Part shown: positions 8,654 to 17,058 of the stretch, in pieces
Layout: each line of letters opens with the position of its first letter
Position numbering within the stretch: the stretch's first letter is position 1
Assembly: GCA_018610125.1 (NCBI GenBank)
Contig: JAHEOI010000344.1
Coordinates: 1-34,957 of the forward strand
DNA length: 34,957 bases
Direction: 5' to 3'
DNA from: Verrucomicrobiota bacterium
GTDB lineage: Bacteria > Verrucomicrobiota > Verrucomicrobiia > Limisphaerales > JAHEOI01
The notes under the pieces: generated by a model
Told to the model about the DNA's origin: nothing
Database searches by the model: none
The model's input: only the letters and a program-made list of their open reading frames with translations
Program-made: the position numbers and the translations under genes

Positions 8654-9288
8654 ACTTCATTCTTTTGCTGTTCGGTAAATAGGAGATAAAGCCCGTAAGC
8701 CAGGTGGAGTCCTCCGAATGTGGCCCCCATAATCAAATGGGCATGCTTGACCGGCGGCACGCTGTTGGGCGAGGCCGCAACGGTGTTGACGCCTAGGAAT
8801 AAGAAGCACCCTCCGATGACGAAAATCCATCCAAACAGCTTGATGCCCCGGGGCATAAAAAATCCGGCCGCATGGAGCGCACAGCCATAGAGCGCCATCC
8901 AAATCGGTGGAAGCCACCATACATGGATAAGCGGCGCTTCCAGCCGGAATAACAGCATCAGCCCGAGCGTTAGCCCGACAAGCAATGCGGGAAGGAGCGC
9001 TTGCGTGACACGGCGAGTGGGCGGCGACCAAAACGGCTCGGATTCGCGTAGGGCCTGTCGACGGACGATTAAATAGGCGCCGATGAGGCCGATCAGGCTG
9101 ATCGTCAGCCAATAAATGCTGAATTCCCGAGGCGAACGGATGGGGAATACCATCGCGATGACGGCTGCCGCAACGCCAAGGCCACCTGTCATCAGGGTCG
9201 TCGGCGCAAGAGCACGGCGATAAATCGTCGCACGCTCCATCAACGTGCGGATCACCTTCAGATTTTCTTCAGCCCAGCTCGGTGGCAT
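8650..9288 (-). CDS. Six-helix membrane protein, partner of the winged-helix regulator
   Basis: A 212-residue integral membrane protein of unknown function. A soluble N-terminus of about 25 residues (MPPSWAEENLKVIRTLMERA) is followed by six predicted membrane helices near residues 26-48, 56-75, 92-113, 120-144, 149-170 and 183-204. A cysteine-containing stretch (WMALYGCALHAAGFFM) lies in helix 4, and no catalytic motif is recognised. Genes like this are found beside small HTH_34-type regulators in many bacteria. The four-base overlap with the regulator argues that they form one functional unit, perhaps sensor or effector plus repressor (inference). A perfect inverted repeat sits nine bases upstream of the start codon, in a position to block transcription or translation initiation. 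Confidence 0.82.
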   Translation of the reverse strand: MPPSWAEENLKVIRTLMERATIYRRALAPTTLMTGGLGVAAAVIAMVFPIRSPREFSIYWLTISLIGLIGAYLIVRRQALRESEPFWSPPTRRVTQALLPALLVGLTLGLMLLFRLEAPLIHVWWLPPIWMALYGCALHAAGFFMPRGIKLFGWIFVIGGCFLFLGVNTVAASPNSVPPVKHAHLIMGATFGGLHLAYGLYLLFTEQQKNEV

Positions 9289-9296
9289 CGTCCTTC

Positions 9297-9313
9297 ACTT
9301 TGCACGGCAAAGT
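9297..9313. promoter_or_regulatory. Candidate autoregulatory operator of the regulator operon
   Basis: ACTTTGC-ACG-GCAAAGT is a perfect inverted repeat with seven-base arms and a three-base centre. It ends nine bases before the start codon (9288) of the membrane-protein gene that opens the minus-strand operon. On the minus strand a TTGACA lies about 15 bases upstream of it, suitable as a -35 element. A closely similar repeat stands before ispH (8283-8299). Autoregulation by the encoded winged-helix protein is the simplest reading. Confidence 0.5.
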
Positions 9314-9401
9314 CGTAGATTGTCAATCTCATTGAAGGCCGCTATCGAGGGCGGGCCAGCGGACCAATCGCGCCGCAGCAACCGAGCTGCGGTCCATCCC
9401 T

Positions 9402-9427
9402 GGACCTCGGGGACGACGTCCCTATCA
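9402..9427 (-). repeat. Dispersed 26-bp intergenic repeat, minus orientation
   Basis: On the minus strand this is the cleanest full copy: TGATAGGGACGTCGTCC followed by CCGAGGTCC. It contains the self-complementary core GGGACGTCGTCCC with one mismatch. It is preceded on its own strand by a pyrimidine-rich stretch and a GGTCC that looks like the end of a further degraded copy, giving the same arrangement as the tandem pairs at 5538 and 7032. It lies in the 281-base gap between the DUF5069 gene and the membrane-protein gene. Confidence 0.75.
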
Positions 9428-9499
9428 GGGAAGGAAGAGTGGACCTTTGGGAGCGGCGAAACAAAAGTCAGGGGGAGGCTTGATGCCAATCTCGGGTCC

Positions 9500-9536
9500 G
9501 AAGAAAGCCCCCGCCCCCAAGGCAGGGGCGGGGGCT
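9500..9536 (-). terminator. Rho-independent terminator of the DUF5069 gene
   Basis: A perfect 12-base-pair GC-rich stem, AGCCCCCGCCCC paired with GGGGCGGGGGCT, encloses a seven-base loop (9518-9524). Read on the minus strand it is followed by TTTCTT. It begins 33 bases beyond the stop codon of the minus-strand DUF5069 gene, the right place and orientation for its terminator. Confidence 0.85.
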
Positions 9537-9569
9537 CAAGGGAGGAGCAGCAATTTTGGAAAGATTGGC

Positions 9570-10019
9570 TTAACTGCTCTGGAACGAGGCGCGGTCGTCG
9601 GCCTCAAGCCACTCAAAGAGGGTGGTCGAGGCCGGGTCCAATCCAAGCTTGCGACATTCCTCCGAGAACCATTCACGCTTTTCGGGGTCGTCGTAGAGGC
9701 TTACCTTTTCCATCTGATCGGACCATTCTTGGATTTCGGCGTCGCTTTTCGGAGTGCCGTTTTGCTTCAGCCACGTGACGACCTCCTCATCGCTTGAGGT
9801 GTTCGCAACAGCCTGTTTGAGCTGGACGCCGTCAATCCCCTTGAATTCGAACAGGTTTTGATCGAGCGGGCAGTCGTACTTGTACTCCCCAAGGGTGCCG
9901 GCCATTTCAGCACGGCATTTATCGATCGTTCGCCCCAGCACGACGAATCCGCCCAGACGTTCCCGGGGACTACGTGGTGGCGCTTTTGTCAGGTCTTTTG
10001 TTTTGGTTTCAAATGCCAT
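9570..10019 (-). CDS. DUF5069 domain-containing protein
   Basis: A 149-residue soluble protein, the full length of the DUF5069 family. The family signature is at the N-terminus: DLTKAPPRSPRERLGGFVVL followed by GRTIDKCRAEMAGTLGEYKY and the CPLD segment. The middle has DEEVVTWLKQNGTPKSDAEI, and the end is acidic and aromatic (TLFEWLEADD). The family is common in Verrucomicrobiota and has no established biochemical role, and no catalytic motif is evident. It is a single-gene unit, separated from its neighbours by gaps on both sides and closed by a strong terminator at 9500-9536. The start at 10019 has a purine-rich AAGAAAAG about six bases upstream. Confidence 0.9.
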   Translation of the reverse strand: MAFETKTKDLTKAPPRSPRERLGGFVVLGRTIDKCRAEMAGTLGEYKYDCPLDQNLFEFKGIDGVQLKQAVANTSSDEEVVTWLKQNGTPKSDAEIQEWSDQMEKVSLYDDPEKREWFSEECRKLGLDPASTTLFEWLEADDRASFQSS

Positions 10020-10194
10020 AAGCTTTTCTTGTGCTCGTTCGTTTCGTGAATGATTGATGACAGATCGCGGTCACTTATTCCAATCTGCTCTGCAGTCGTT
10101 TCCGAGGATGCTCTCGTCGATACCGGAATTCAATGAGAACGTTATCCCGGTAAGTCGTCAAGCGCAGCGAAAGGAACGGGGAGGGCGGAAGACC

Positions 10195-10222
10195 AAAACT
10201 TGACACAATTGCATCAAATTTT
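10195..10222. promoter_or_regulatory. Inverted-repeat regulatory element upstream of tdh
   Basis: AAAACTTGA, ten bases, then TCAAATTTT forms a nine-base inverted repeat with one mismatch. The TTGACA inside it could be a -35 element. Almost the same block (about 35 identical positions of 43, counting from GACCAAAAC to the following AAGG) occurs at 27807-27834 upstream of an unrelated gene. This one lies 67 bases before the tdh start codon. Confidence 0.5.
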
Positions 10223-10288
10223 GTTGGACAAGGAATCCGGTGTGGTTCGATTTTGGGAGCAAAACAGGTGGCAAGAGGAGATCGACAA

Positions 10289-11317
10289 ATGAAGGCACTG
10301 GTCAAGAGGAAGGCGGAGCCCGGATTTTGGCTGGAGGAGGTCCCGGAGCCCGAGCTCGGGTTGAACGACGTGTTGATCCGTGTTGATCGGACGGGGATTT
10401 GCGGTACGGACCTGCACATTTACAACTGGGACGAGTGGGCCCAAAAGACCGTGCCGGTGCCACTGATCGTCGGCCACGAATTTGTCGGTGAGGTCGTCGA
10501 GGTCGGCTCGAATGTTAAGGATTTCTTTCCGGGGGACCTGGTCAGCGGCGAGGGCCATGTGGTATGCGGGCGATGTCGGAATTGCCTGGCTGGGAGGCGG
10601 CACCTCTGTGCCGAGACAAAGGGCATCGGGGTGAACCGCCCGGGGGCCTTTGCCGAATATTTGGTGCTTCCCATGACCAATGTTTGGCACCACGCCCCGT
10701 TTATTGAACGGGATATCGGTGCGATCTTTGATCCGTTCGGCAACGCCGTGCATACGGCGATGTCGTTTCCCGTATTGGGTGAGGATGTCCTCATAACCGG
10801 TGCCGGTCCGATCGGGGTAATGGCGACCGCGGTGGCTCGTCATGCCGGTGCCAGGCATGTGGTCGTGACGGATGTCAATCCGACCCGACTGAAGCTCGCT
10901 AAAAAGGTCGGTGCGACGATAACCTTGGACGCACGGCATGACACGATTGCCGAGATGCAAAAGACGCTCGGCATGAAAGAAGGATTCGACGTGGGTCTTG
11001 AAATGTCCGGAAATGACAATGCGTGTCGAGACATGATCGCCAATATGTGTCATGGGGGAAAGATTGCGATGCTCGGGATTCCGGACAACGAGATGAAGAT
11101 TGATTGGCAGACGGTGGTATTTAATATGCTGACGATCAAGGGGATTTATGGGCGGGAAATGTACGAGACCTGGTATAAAATGACAGTGATGCTTGAGTCC
11201 GGTCTGAATATTTGGCCTGTCATTACCCATCGTTTCCATTACACAGAATATGAAAAGGCGATCGAGGTCATGAAATCGGGGCAATCCGGCAAGGTGCTCC
11301 TCTATTGGAAGGATTAA
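10289..11317 (+). CDS. tdh: L-threonine 3-dehydrogenase
   Basis: A cytoplasmic zinc enzyme of the medium-chain dehydrogenase family. It oxidises L-threonine with NAD to 2-amino-3-ketobutyrate, the substrate of the next gene's product. With the start at 10289 the protein has 342 residues. The catalytic zinc ligands fall at Cys38, His63 and Glu64 ([17 protein letters not shown]), and the structural zinc cysteines at 93, 96, 99 and 107 ([15 protein letters not shown]), the same numbering as in the well-studied enterobacterial enzyme. The NAD-binding loop is GAGPIGVMA at 171-179. The open frame continues back to 10253, but GAGGAG nine bases before the ATG at 10289 and the residue numbering favour this start. 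It is followed 55 bases later by kbl. Confidence 0.96.
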   Translation: MKALVKRKAEPGFWLEEVPEPELGLNDVLIRVDRTGICGTDLHIYNWDEWAQKTVPVPLIVGHEFVGEVVEVGSNVKDFFPGDLVSGEGHVVCGRCRNCLAGRRHLCAETKGIGVNRPGAFAEYLVLPMTNVWHHAPFIERDIGAIFDPFGNAVHTAMSFPVLGEDVLITGAGPIGVMATAVARHAGARHVVVTDVNPTRLKLAKKVGATITLDARHDTIAEMQKTLGMKEGFDVGLEMSGNDNACRDMIANMCHGGKIAMLGIPDNEMKIDWQTVVFNMLTIKGIYGREMYETWYKMTVMLESGLNIWPVITHRFHYTEYEKAIEVMKSGQSGKVLLYWKD

Positions 11318-11372
11318 ACGGTATCCCGGCCAATTCCAGTTGTTTGATAAGTGATACCATTAAAAGCAAGCT

Positions 11373-12557
11373 ATGTACGGTGCCATCCGTAACCATCTAA
11401 AAGACGAGATCGAGAAGATTCGCGAAGGCGGCTTATATAAAGACGAACGGGTCATGACCACGCCGCAGGACGCTTACGTGCGTGTCGCCGAAAAAAAAGA
11501 GGTGCTAAACCTTTGTGCCAACAATTATCTGGGACTCGCCAAGCATCCGGAAGTGATTCAAGCCGCCCATGAGGGGTTGGACCGATGGGGGTATGGGCTC
11601 GCTTCGGTCCGGTTCATTTGCGGGACACAATCCTTGCACAAGGATTTGGAGCGCCGAATCACCGATTTCCTGGGCACAGAGGACACGCTCTTATATAGCT
11701 CCTGCTTCGACGCGAATGGGGGACTCTTCGAATCGCTGCTCGGTCCGGAAGATGCCGTCATATCGGACGAGCTAAACCATGCCAGCATCATTGACGGGAT
11801 TCGACTCTGTAAGGCGCAGCGGTTTCGGTATCGAAATGACGACATGGGCGATCTCGAAGCCAAGCTTCAAGAGGCCCGGACGGCTCGTTTCCGGATGATT
11901 GCCACCGATGGCGTCTTTTCGATGGATGGCTATGTCGCTGATCTCTCGAGGATCTGCGATTTGGCCGAGCGGTATGACGCGCTGGTCATGGTCGACGACT
12001 CGCATGCGACGGGAGTCATGGGAAGGCACGGACGAGGGACTCATGAGCACCATGGCGTTATGAATCGAGTCGACATTATCACGAGCACACTGGGAAAAGC
12101 TTTAGGCGGCGCCAGCGGCGGCTTCACAAGCGGCAAACAGGAAATCGTTGAGTATCTGCGTCAGCGGTCTCGTCCCTATCTCTTTTCGAATACGGTGGCT
12201 CCTCCGGTGGTTTCGGGAGCTATCAAGGCATTGGAGCTGGTTTCGGCCTCGACCTCACTGCGGGACCGATTGGAAGACAACACGCGGTACTTTCGACAGA
12301 GAATGCAAGAAACAGGCTTTGAGATTCTTCCAGGGGAGCACCCGATTGTTCCGATCATGATTGGGGATGCGGCGACGGCCGCTCGGATTGCCGATGCGAT
12401 GCTCGAAAAAGGCGTTTATGTGATCGGATTTTCCTACCCGGTGGTCCCAAAGGGGAAAGCTCGCATCCGGACTCAAATCTCGGCGGCACACAGTCGTGAC
12501 GATTTGGAGCAGGCGGTTCAGAAATTTGGGGAGGTCAAGTCCGAGTTTGGGATCTAG
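11373..12557 (+). CDS. kbl: Glycine C-acetyltransferase (2-amino-3-ketobutyrate CoA ligase)
   Basis: A PLP enzyme of the alpha-oxoamine synthase family. It splits 2-amino-3-ketobutyrate with CoA into glycine and acetyl-CoA, completing threonine breakdown started by Tdh. The 394-residue length is typical. The PLP lysine is Lys242 in [14 protein letters not shown], the cofactor-binding Asp and His are in [13 protein letters not shown] (about 206-217), and the substrate-loop [11 protein letters not shown] is near 51. It sits 55 bases downstream of tdh on the same strand, the conserved tdh-kbl arrangement, probably one transcript. The other possible family members (BioF, HemA, serine palmitoyltransferase) are less likely because of the length, the N-terminus and the tdh neighbour. 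Confidence 0.96.
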   Translation: MYGAIRNHLKDEIEKIREGGLYKDERVMTTPQDAYVRVAEKKEVLNLCANNYLGLAKHPEVIQAAHEGLDRWGYGLASVRFICGTQSLHKDLERRITDFLGTEDTLLYSSCFDANGGLFESLLGPEDAVISDELNHASIIDGIRLCKAQRFRYRNDDMGDLEAKLQEARTARFRMIATDGVFSMDGYVADLSRICDLAERYDALVMVDDSHATGVMGRHGRGTHEHHGVMNRVDIITSTLGKALGGASGGFTSGKQEIVEYLRQRSRPYLFSNTVAPPVVSGAIKALELVSASTSLRDRLEDNTRYFRQRMQETGFEILPGEHPIVPIMIGDAATAARIADAMLEKGVYVIGFSYPVVPKGKARIRTQISAAHSRDDLEQAVQKFGEVKSEFGI

Positions 12558-12560
12558 GGA

Positions 12561-12589
12561 GCCAACCTGGATGATCCTCGTCGGTTGGC
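12561..12589 (+). other. Hairpin between kbl and the first CNNM gene
   Basis: GCCAACC and GGTTGGC form a perfect seven-base stem around a 15-base loop, starting three bases after the kbl stop codon. No T-run follows, so it is not a convincing intrinsic terminator. It could be a weak pause or mRNA 3' protection structure. Confidence 0.3.
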
Positions 12590-12647
12590 GAAGTGGCGGG
12601 CCAGGCTCCGATTTCGGCTTTGCCTATTGACGGGGTAGGGATTATCA

Positions 12648-13892
12648 ATGACAGGGATAATGGGTTTTCTCCCAATCATGGCGCTGGTGGGGGTGTTGGT
12701 CTTTGCCGGCGTGAGCTTTTTATTTGCCATCGCCGAGACCGCGTTGTTTGCCCTTGGCAAGTGGCAGGCCCGGAAACTGGCCGAGCGTCATCCCGATAAT
12801 GGCACCATTGTCCTTGGCTTGCTGGCCAAACCGCATGATTTACTGGCAACGATCGTCCTGGGCGACTCGATCGCCAACGGGGCGGTTGTCGTCTTGGGAC
12901 TTTGGCCCGCTTTCGGGAGGGACTGGCCCATCACCTTGATCTTGGTCGGGTTGTTTGTCCTCATCCTCGTCGGTTGCGAGGTCATGCCCAAGACGCTGGC
13001 CGTACGCTTGCCCGAGGTGTGGTCGCTGCGAATCGCCCGGCCGATGCGGTTTTGCCTTACGTTGACGACTCCGTTACGACGTATTGTACAAGATTTCAAC
13101 GCAACCATTTTGAACCGGCTTATCCCGGAATCGGTCCAGCCCCACGCCAGCCTGACCGACGAAGATTATGAAGAGCTCATCGAGCTCGCTTACCAACAAG
13201 GCACACTCGACCAGTCGGAACGGGAGATTATCTTCAGCATTGTCAATCTCGATCAGGAAACGGTCGGCGACGTGATGCAGCCGCGAGCGCAAATTATCGG
13301 AGTCCCTGTCGGCACACCGCACGAAGAGATCGTTGAAATGGCTCGTCGCTACAAGCATCGACGCCTGGTGCTTTACGAGGACTCCCTGGATACGATTGTC
13401 GGCTTCATCAATACCCGGACGCTGCTGTTGAATTCCGGCACCGACCTCGAACCGGCGACCGAATTCCCTTTCTTTGTTCCGGAAAGCATGAATGTGCTTC
13501 AATTGTGGAAAAACATGCAGCGGCAACAACGGGGGATGGTGGTGGTGTTGGATGAGTTTGGTGGGACCGCGGGCCTTGTGACCATGGAAGACATCGTTGA
13601 AGAAATGCTTGGTGAGATCCGGAGTGAAGGCGAATCGGAAGGATTTACTTTGGAGAAGCTTGGCGAAGGCCGATGGCGGGTCAATGGAACGACTCAGATT
13701 GAGGACTTCGCCAAGGAATGTCCGGCGATCGGGGAAACGGAAGAGGTGGACACAGTCGGGGGACTGGTGACGGCGCAGATGGAAGTCGTGCCAAAAGTCG
13801 GCGAGACGATGGAGTATCGGGGGCTGCGCTTCACGGTTCTGGCGGCCGATGAGCGGCGGGTTCGAGAGGTGCTGGTGGAACGGATCGATTAG
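12648..13892 (+). CDS. CNNM/CorC-family membrane protein (DUF21-CBS pair-CorC_HlyC), first of three
   Basis: A 414-residue integral membrane protein. The first 175 residues form a DUF21 (CNNM transmembrane) domain with hydrophobic helices, beginning MTGIMGFLPIMALVGVLVFAG. A CBS pair follows from about residue 200 (GDVMQPRAQIIGV) and ends in the diagnostic DEFGGTAGLVTMEDIVEEML near 301-320. The last 80 residues are the CorC_HlyC transporter-associated domain (GEGRWRVNGTTQIEDF...VDTVGGLVTAQM). Family members act in magnesium and cobalt homeostasis or other ion export; the old name haemolysin is historical. It is followed after 15 bases by a second and then a third member on the same strand, clearly an operon. 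A second in-frame ATG at 12660, preceded by CAGGG, is an alternative start. Confidence 0.9.
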   Translation: MTGIMGFLPIMALVGVLVFAGVSFLFAIAETALFALGKWQARKLAERHPDNGTIVLGLLAKPHDLLATIVLGDSIANGAVVVLGLWPAFGRDWPITLILVGLFVLILVGCEVMPKTLAVRLPEVWSLRIARPMRFCLTLTTPLRRIVQDFNATILNRLIPESVQPHASLTDEDYEELIELAYQQGTLDQSEREIIFSIVNLDQETVGDVMQPRAQIIGVPVGTPHEEIVEMARRYKHRRLVLYEDSLDTIVGFINTRTLLLNSGTDLEPATEFPFFVPESMNVLQLWKNMQRQQRGMVVVLDEFGGTAGLVTMEDIVEEMLGEIRSEGESEGFTLEKLGEGRWRVNGTTQIEDFAKECPAIGETEEVDTVGGLVTAQMEVVPKVGETMEYRGLRFTVLAADERRVREVLVERID

Positions 13893-13907
13893 GGAGGGAG
13901 GCCTTAT

Positions 13908-14897
13908 ATGCAGAATACTACCGGACTGATCCTCTTCATGCTGCTTTGCCTGGCCGTTTCGTTTCTCCTTTCGGGGATGGAGACGGGCGTCTTTGCGTTG
14001 AGCAGGCTACGGATCCGGCAATACATGCGTGCCGGAAACCGGCAGGCCAAGGTGCTCCAGGGCTATTTGGACGATTCCGAGGATTTCCTTTGGACCATCC
14101 TGGTCGGGAATACGATGGCGAATTTTGTCCTGATGAGCCTGACCTTCATCGCACTTTACAATTGGCTCGCTCAATGGCCGCTGTTGCTCCTGGCCGCATT
14201 GATCGCGGTCGGATTTCTATTCTATAGCTTCGGAGATCTACTTCCAAAGATGCTTTTTCAACGGTTTCCAAATCGCCTTTGTTTGGCATTGGCGCGGCCG
14301 TTTCGGATGCTGCATATCGGCTTGAGGCCGCTCGTGCGGCTCGTGAAGGCCTTCACCAAGCTGTCGCTCTTAACGGCAGGAAAAGACAAGGCCCAAGGTT
14401 ATCTTTTCGGAAATCGCGAAGAGCTGCGACTTGTGATGCAGGAATCGTCAAGGGTCTTGACCACTCAAGAGCGGAGTATTATTAACCGGGTCCTCGACCT
14501 GCAGCATTTGACAGTGAAGTCCGTGACTGTCCCGATCTCCAAAGTTGTGACGATTGACGCTCAGACACCGATTAGTGAGGCATTGCGGATTTGTCGCGAG
14601 AGTCAAGTGACACGCCTTCCTGTTTGGCAGCAATTTGCTCAGCAGCGACGGCTTGTCGGATTGATCAGTCTTAAGACACTCCTTTATAACGAGGAGATCC
14701 CGGTAACCAAAACCGTTAAAGCGTACATTTCTCCGGTTTTGTATCTTGATGAAAACCTCAGGCTCAAGGAAGGGCTTCGCCGAATGCAGCGAAGCGGGCA
14801 ACGACTGGCGATTGTCCTGGCCCGAGATGGTCACGAGCTTGGGCTGATTAGCCTGCAGGACATATTGAGGGTGGTCTTTGGAGAAGTCAGTTTGTAA
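13908..14897 (+). CDS. CNNM/CorC-family membrane protein lacking the CorC_HlyC domain, second of three
   Basis: A 329-residue DUF21-CBS membrane protein. The start has a strong AGGGAGG ribosome site. The DUF21 helices are visible in LILFMLLCLAVSFLLSG, FLWTILVGNTMANFVLM and LLLLAALIAVGFLFYSFGDL, then KMLFQRFPNRL. The CBS pair spans about residues 200-325 (VKSVTVPISKVVTIDAQTPI...RLPVWQQ, and GLISLQDILRVVFGEVSL at the very end). Compared with its two neighbours it has lost the D-E-F/Y-G-G-T motif (LARDGHELGLIS takes its place) and stops directly after the second CBS motif, so the transporter-associated domain is absent. It is probably a specialised partner subunit rather than a decayed copy, because the frame is intact, its ribosome site is strong and it is close-packed with its neighbours (inference). 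Confidence 0.88.
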   Translation: MQNTTGLILFMLLCLAVSFLLSGMETGVFALSRLRIRQYMRAGNRQAKVLQGYLDDSEDFLWTILVGNTMANFVLMSLTFIALYNWLAQWPLLLLAALIAVGFLFYSFGDLLPKMLFQRFPNRLCLALARPFRMLHIGLRPLVRLVKAFTKLSLLTAGKDKAQGYLFGNREELRLVMQESSRVLTTQERSIINRVLDLQHLTVKSVTVPISKVVTIDAQTPISEALRICRESQVTRLPVWQQFAQQRRLVGLISLKTLLYNEEIPVTKTVKAYISPVLYLDENLRLKEGLRRMQRSGQRLAIVLARDGHELGLISLQDILRVVFGEVSL

Positions 14898-14900
14898 GCC

Positions 14901-16250
14901 ATGGAGATTGAAGAGATCATTTTCCAGATCTTCGAGCGCGGCTTTGAGCTCGCATTGGTCATGGCTCTGGTTTTGATGAACTCGTTTTTTGTGGCGGCCG
15001 AGTTCGCCCTGGTCAAAATCCGGGATACCCAATTGGACAGCCTGGTGCGAGCGGGTCATCGTCGGGCCAAAGTCGCGCGAAGGGTGGTGCAAAACCTGGA
15101 TGCCTCGCTGAGTGCGACCCAATTGGGAATTACCTTGGCGAGTCTCGGCTTGGGTTGGTATGCGGAGCCACTGTTTGAGCAACTGCTCCACCCGGTAATG
15201 GACGGACTCGGAATTCAATCGCCCCACCTGCAGCATGCCATGGCGTTTGCGGTCGGCTTTTCGATCATCACCTTTCTCCATATCGTGATCGGGGAGCTGG
15301 CTCCGAAATCGTTGGCAATCCAAAAGCCGCTGCCGACGAGTCTCTGGGTCGCCCATCCATTACTCTGGTTCTACAAGGCCTCCTACCCGTTCATCTGGCT
15401 TTTAAACCATACGGCGAATTGGTTTTTACATCGTGTCGGCCTGGAGACGGTAAGCGAGTCCGAAATGGTCCATTCGGAGGAGGAGCTGAGATTGCTTTTC
15501 TCGGCGGCGCAGCAACGCACTGGCGGGACCACGCTGGGACGGGATATCGTTTTGAATGCCATGACCCTCAAGCGTCGGATCGTGCGTGAGGTGATGCAGC
15601 CCCGGCGGGAGATCGTCGTCTTGGATACGGAGGCGACGATCTCGCAATGCCTGGAGATCGCGGAGAAGACTCGCTATTCTCGATTCCCCCTCTGTGAAAA
15701 CGGCGATCTTGATGAAACAGTTGGTGTGATCCATTTCAAGGACTTGATCGGCCTGCGTTCCAAGGTTTCGAAAGGATCGGAGCTGGTGGTTGTCGCCAGG
15801 AAGCTGATTTATGTCCCGGAAACCGCACGACTCGAAAAGGTGCTGGAGCTCTTTCTGAATCGGAAGCTCCACTTTGCCATTGTGGTCGACGAATATGGCG
15901 GCACTGTCGGGATGGTGACGTTGGAGGATATTCTCGAAGAGCTCGTGGGGGAGATCCAGGACGAGTTCGATCAAGAGCCCCCCATGATCAGCAAGAAAGG
16001 GGAGAACCAGTGGGAAATCCAAGGGAGCTTGCCGTTGCATGAGCTGGGCGCCTTTATGGGGGTTGAGCTTCAGGAGGAAGACGTCACAACGACAAGCGGC
16101 TGGATCACCCATCAGTTGGAAGGATTTCCCAAAATCGGGGACGTTATTCGTGTTGGCGAGTACGAATTTCGGGTCGAGGAGATTGACGGGCCTGTCGTTG
16201 AGCGCCTCTCTGTTCGACGCTACCCGAAGCCGCGTGAGGAGAAAGAGTGA
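14901..16250 (+). CDS. CNNM/CorC-family membrane protein (DUF21-CBS pair-CorC_HlyC), third of three
   Basis: A 449-residue full-length family member. The DUF21 part has helices near LALVMALVLMNSFFVAAEFA, with the typical LVKIRDTQLDSLVRAGHRRA after it, and LGITLASLGLGWYAEP and FSIITFLHIVIGELAPKSLA further on. The CBS pair begins at VREVMQPRREIVVLDTEATI (about 230) and ends with VVDEYGGTVGMVTLEDILEE near 328-346. The CorC_HlyC domain is the C-terminal third (ENQWEIQGSLPLHELGAFMG). It begins three bases after the stop of the second paralogue, with no strong ribosome site of its own, suggesting translational coupling. The ELAPKSLAIQ segment is characteristic of the HlyC/CorC group. Its likely role is ion homeostasis together with the two upstream proteins, substrate unknown. 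Confidence 0.92.
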   Translation: MEIEEIIFQIFERGFELALVMALVLMNSFFVAAEFALVKIRDTQLDSLVRAGHRRAKVARRVVQNLDASLSATQLGITLASLGLGWYAEPLFEQLLHPVMDGLGIQSPHLQHAMAFAVGFSIITFLHIVIGELAPKSLAIQKPLPTSLWVAHPLLWFYKASYPFIWLLNHTANWFLHRVGLETVSESEMVHSEEELRLLFSAAQQRTGGTTLGRDIVLNAMTLKRRIVREVMQPRREIVVLDTEATISQCLEIAEKTRYSRFPLCENGDLDETVGVIHFKDLIGLRSKVSKGSELVVVARKLIYVPETARLEKVLELFLNRKLHFAIVVDEYGGTVGMVTLEDILEELVGEIQDEFDQEPPMISKKGENQWEIQGSLPLHELGAFMGVELQEEDVTTTSGWITHQLEGFPKIGDVIRVGEYEFRVEEIDGPVVERLSVRRYPKPREEKE

Positions 16251-16386
16251 ATGTCCTGATTGTCTCTCGGGACGAGCTCCATGAGCCTGCCTGTGGTGCG
16301 GCGATACAGGCGACCAGATGAAAATCATAGAGACTGCGGAGATACCTATTGAATCCCGAAGCGCTTCAGGACAAGAGAGCTCAGGG

Positions 16387-17058
16387 TCACGGCTGGGAAG
16401 ACAGACCGAGGCTGTCAGAAACGCGAGGGATCTCAGGCAATTGGGAGACTTGACTTGCGGCTTCGCTCAGGAGTCTTTTGATTTCAGAAGGGAGATGGGG
16501 AAGGTCGCCGTCCTCGAAATAACTGAGGGCCTTGAGGCTGATCATTGGATTGAAGGTGTCAGGGTAGAGGGCGCGCGCGGCGCCAAGGGCATAAGCGAGG
16601 GAGATACCGTCTTTAAGAATCGCGGCGATATCCAGATAATCTTTTTGCTCCGCCCTTTGCTGGATGATCGCCACCTTGGTTGCCGCCAGGTCAAGTAGGG
16701 CGGCAACGATGAGAGATCCGTCGCTGGTGAGTTGAGGCTCGCCGACGCGTCCGATTCGAAGTGCTCCAAAAAAGGATAACCGGATAACTCCTTCCTTGTC
16801 GGCAATAACACTCAGGGTATTGGGCTTGGCCTGTGAGCGCTCACACTGTTCAAGCCACGGGATCGTACGAAACAGCTCCTCGACTTGAAATTTTTCGCTG
16901 CTGAAGAAATCGAAATCGAACGATTGTCGGTGTCCGAGGCGAAGCGCGAGGGCGGTGCCACCGTAAAGTATGAAATGTGGGGAGACATGACGTAATAAAG
17001 GCCAGAACGCCTGTTGAGCTTGCGGCAGCACATCGAGTTGTGGAACAAACGTGGTCAT
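16387..17058 (-). CDS. AbiEii-type nucleotidyltransferase toxin-like protein
   Basis: A 223-residue protein of the AbiEii/AbiGii nucleotidyltransferase family. The core motif is LYGGTALALRLGHRQSFDFD: Gly-Gly-Thr at 33-35 and the acidic pair Asp48/Asp50 expected to bind the metal-nucleotide. Later comes the family motif DLAATKVAIIQQRAEQKDYL near 128-147, with the conserved Lys and Asp. AbiEii-type toxins inhibit growth by modifying nucleic acids (tRNA nucleotidylation in studied members), and a cognate antitoxin normally overlaps the gene upstream. Here a 99-residue gene overlaps the start by four bases (ATGA), as expected for such a pair. The partner is not the standard AbiEi winged helix, so this is an AbiEii-like two-gene unit of a variant type. 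It is shorter than typical AbiEii (about 280-300 residues) but appears complete. Confidence 0.85.
   Translation of the reverse strand: MTTFVPQLDVLPQAQQAFWPLLRHVSPHFILYGGTALALRLGHRQSFDFDFFSSEKFQVEELFRTIPWLEQCERSQAKPNTLSVIADKEGVIRLSFFGALRIGRVGEPQLTSDGSLIVAALLDLAATKVAIIQQRAEQKDYLDIAAILKDGISLAYALGAARALYPDTFNPMISLKALSYFEDGDLPHLPSEIKRLLSEAASQVSQLPEIPRVSDSLGLSSQP

Noticed and set aside
10214-11284. A 356-codon frame antisense to tdh
   Set aside because: It is a shadow of tdh, whose strand has complete zinc and NAD motifs; the antisense product is compositionally odd (His/Pro-rich) and has no domain.
14448-15356. A 302-codon frame antisense to the CNNM genes
   Set aside because: It covers two well-supported genes in reverse and has no recognisable domain.
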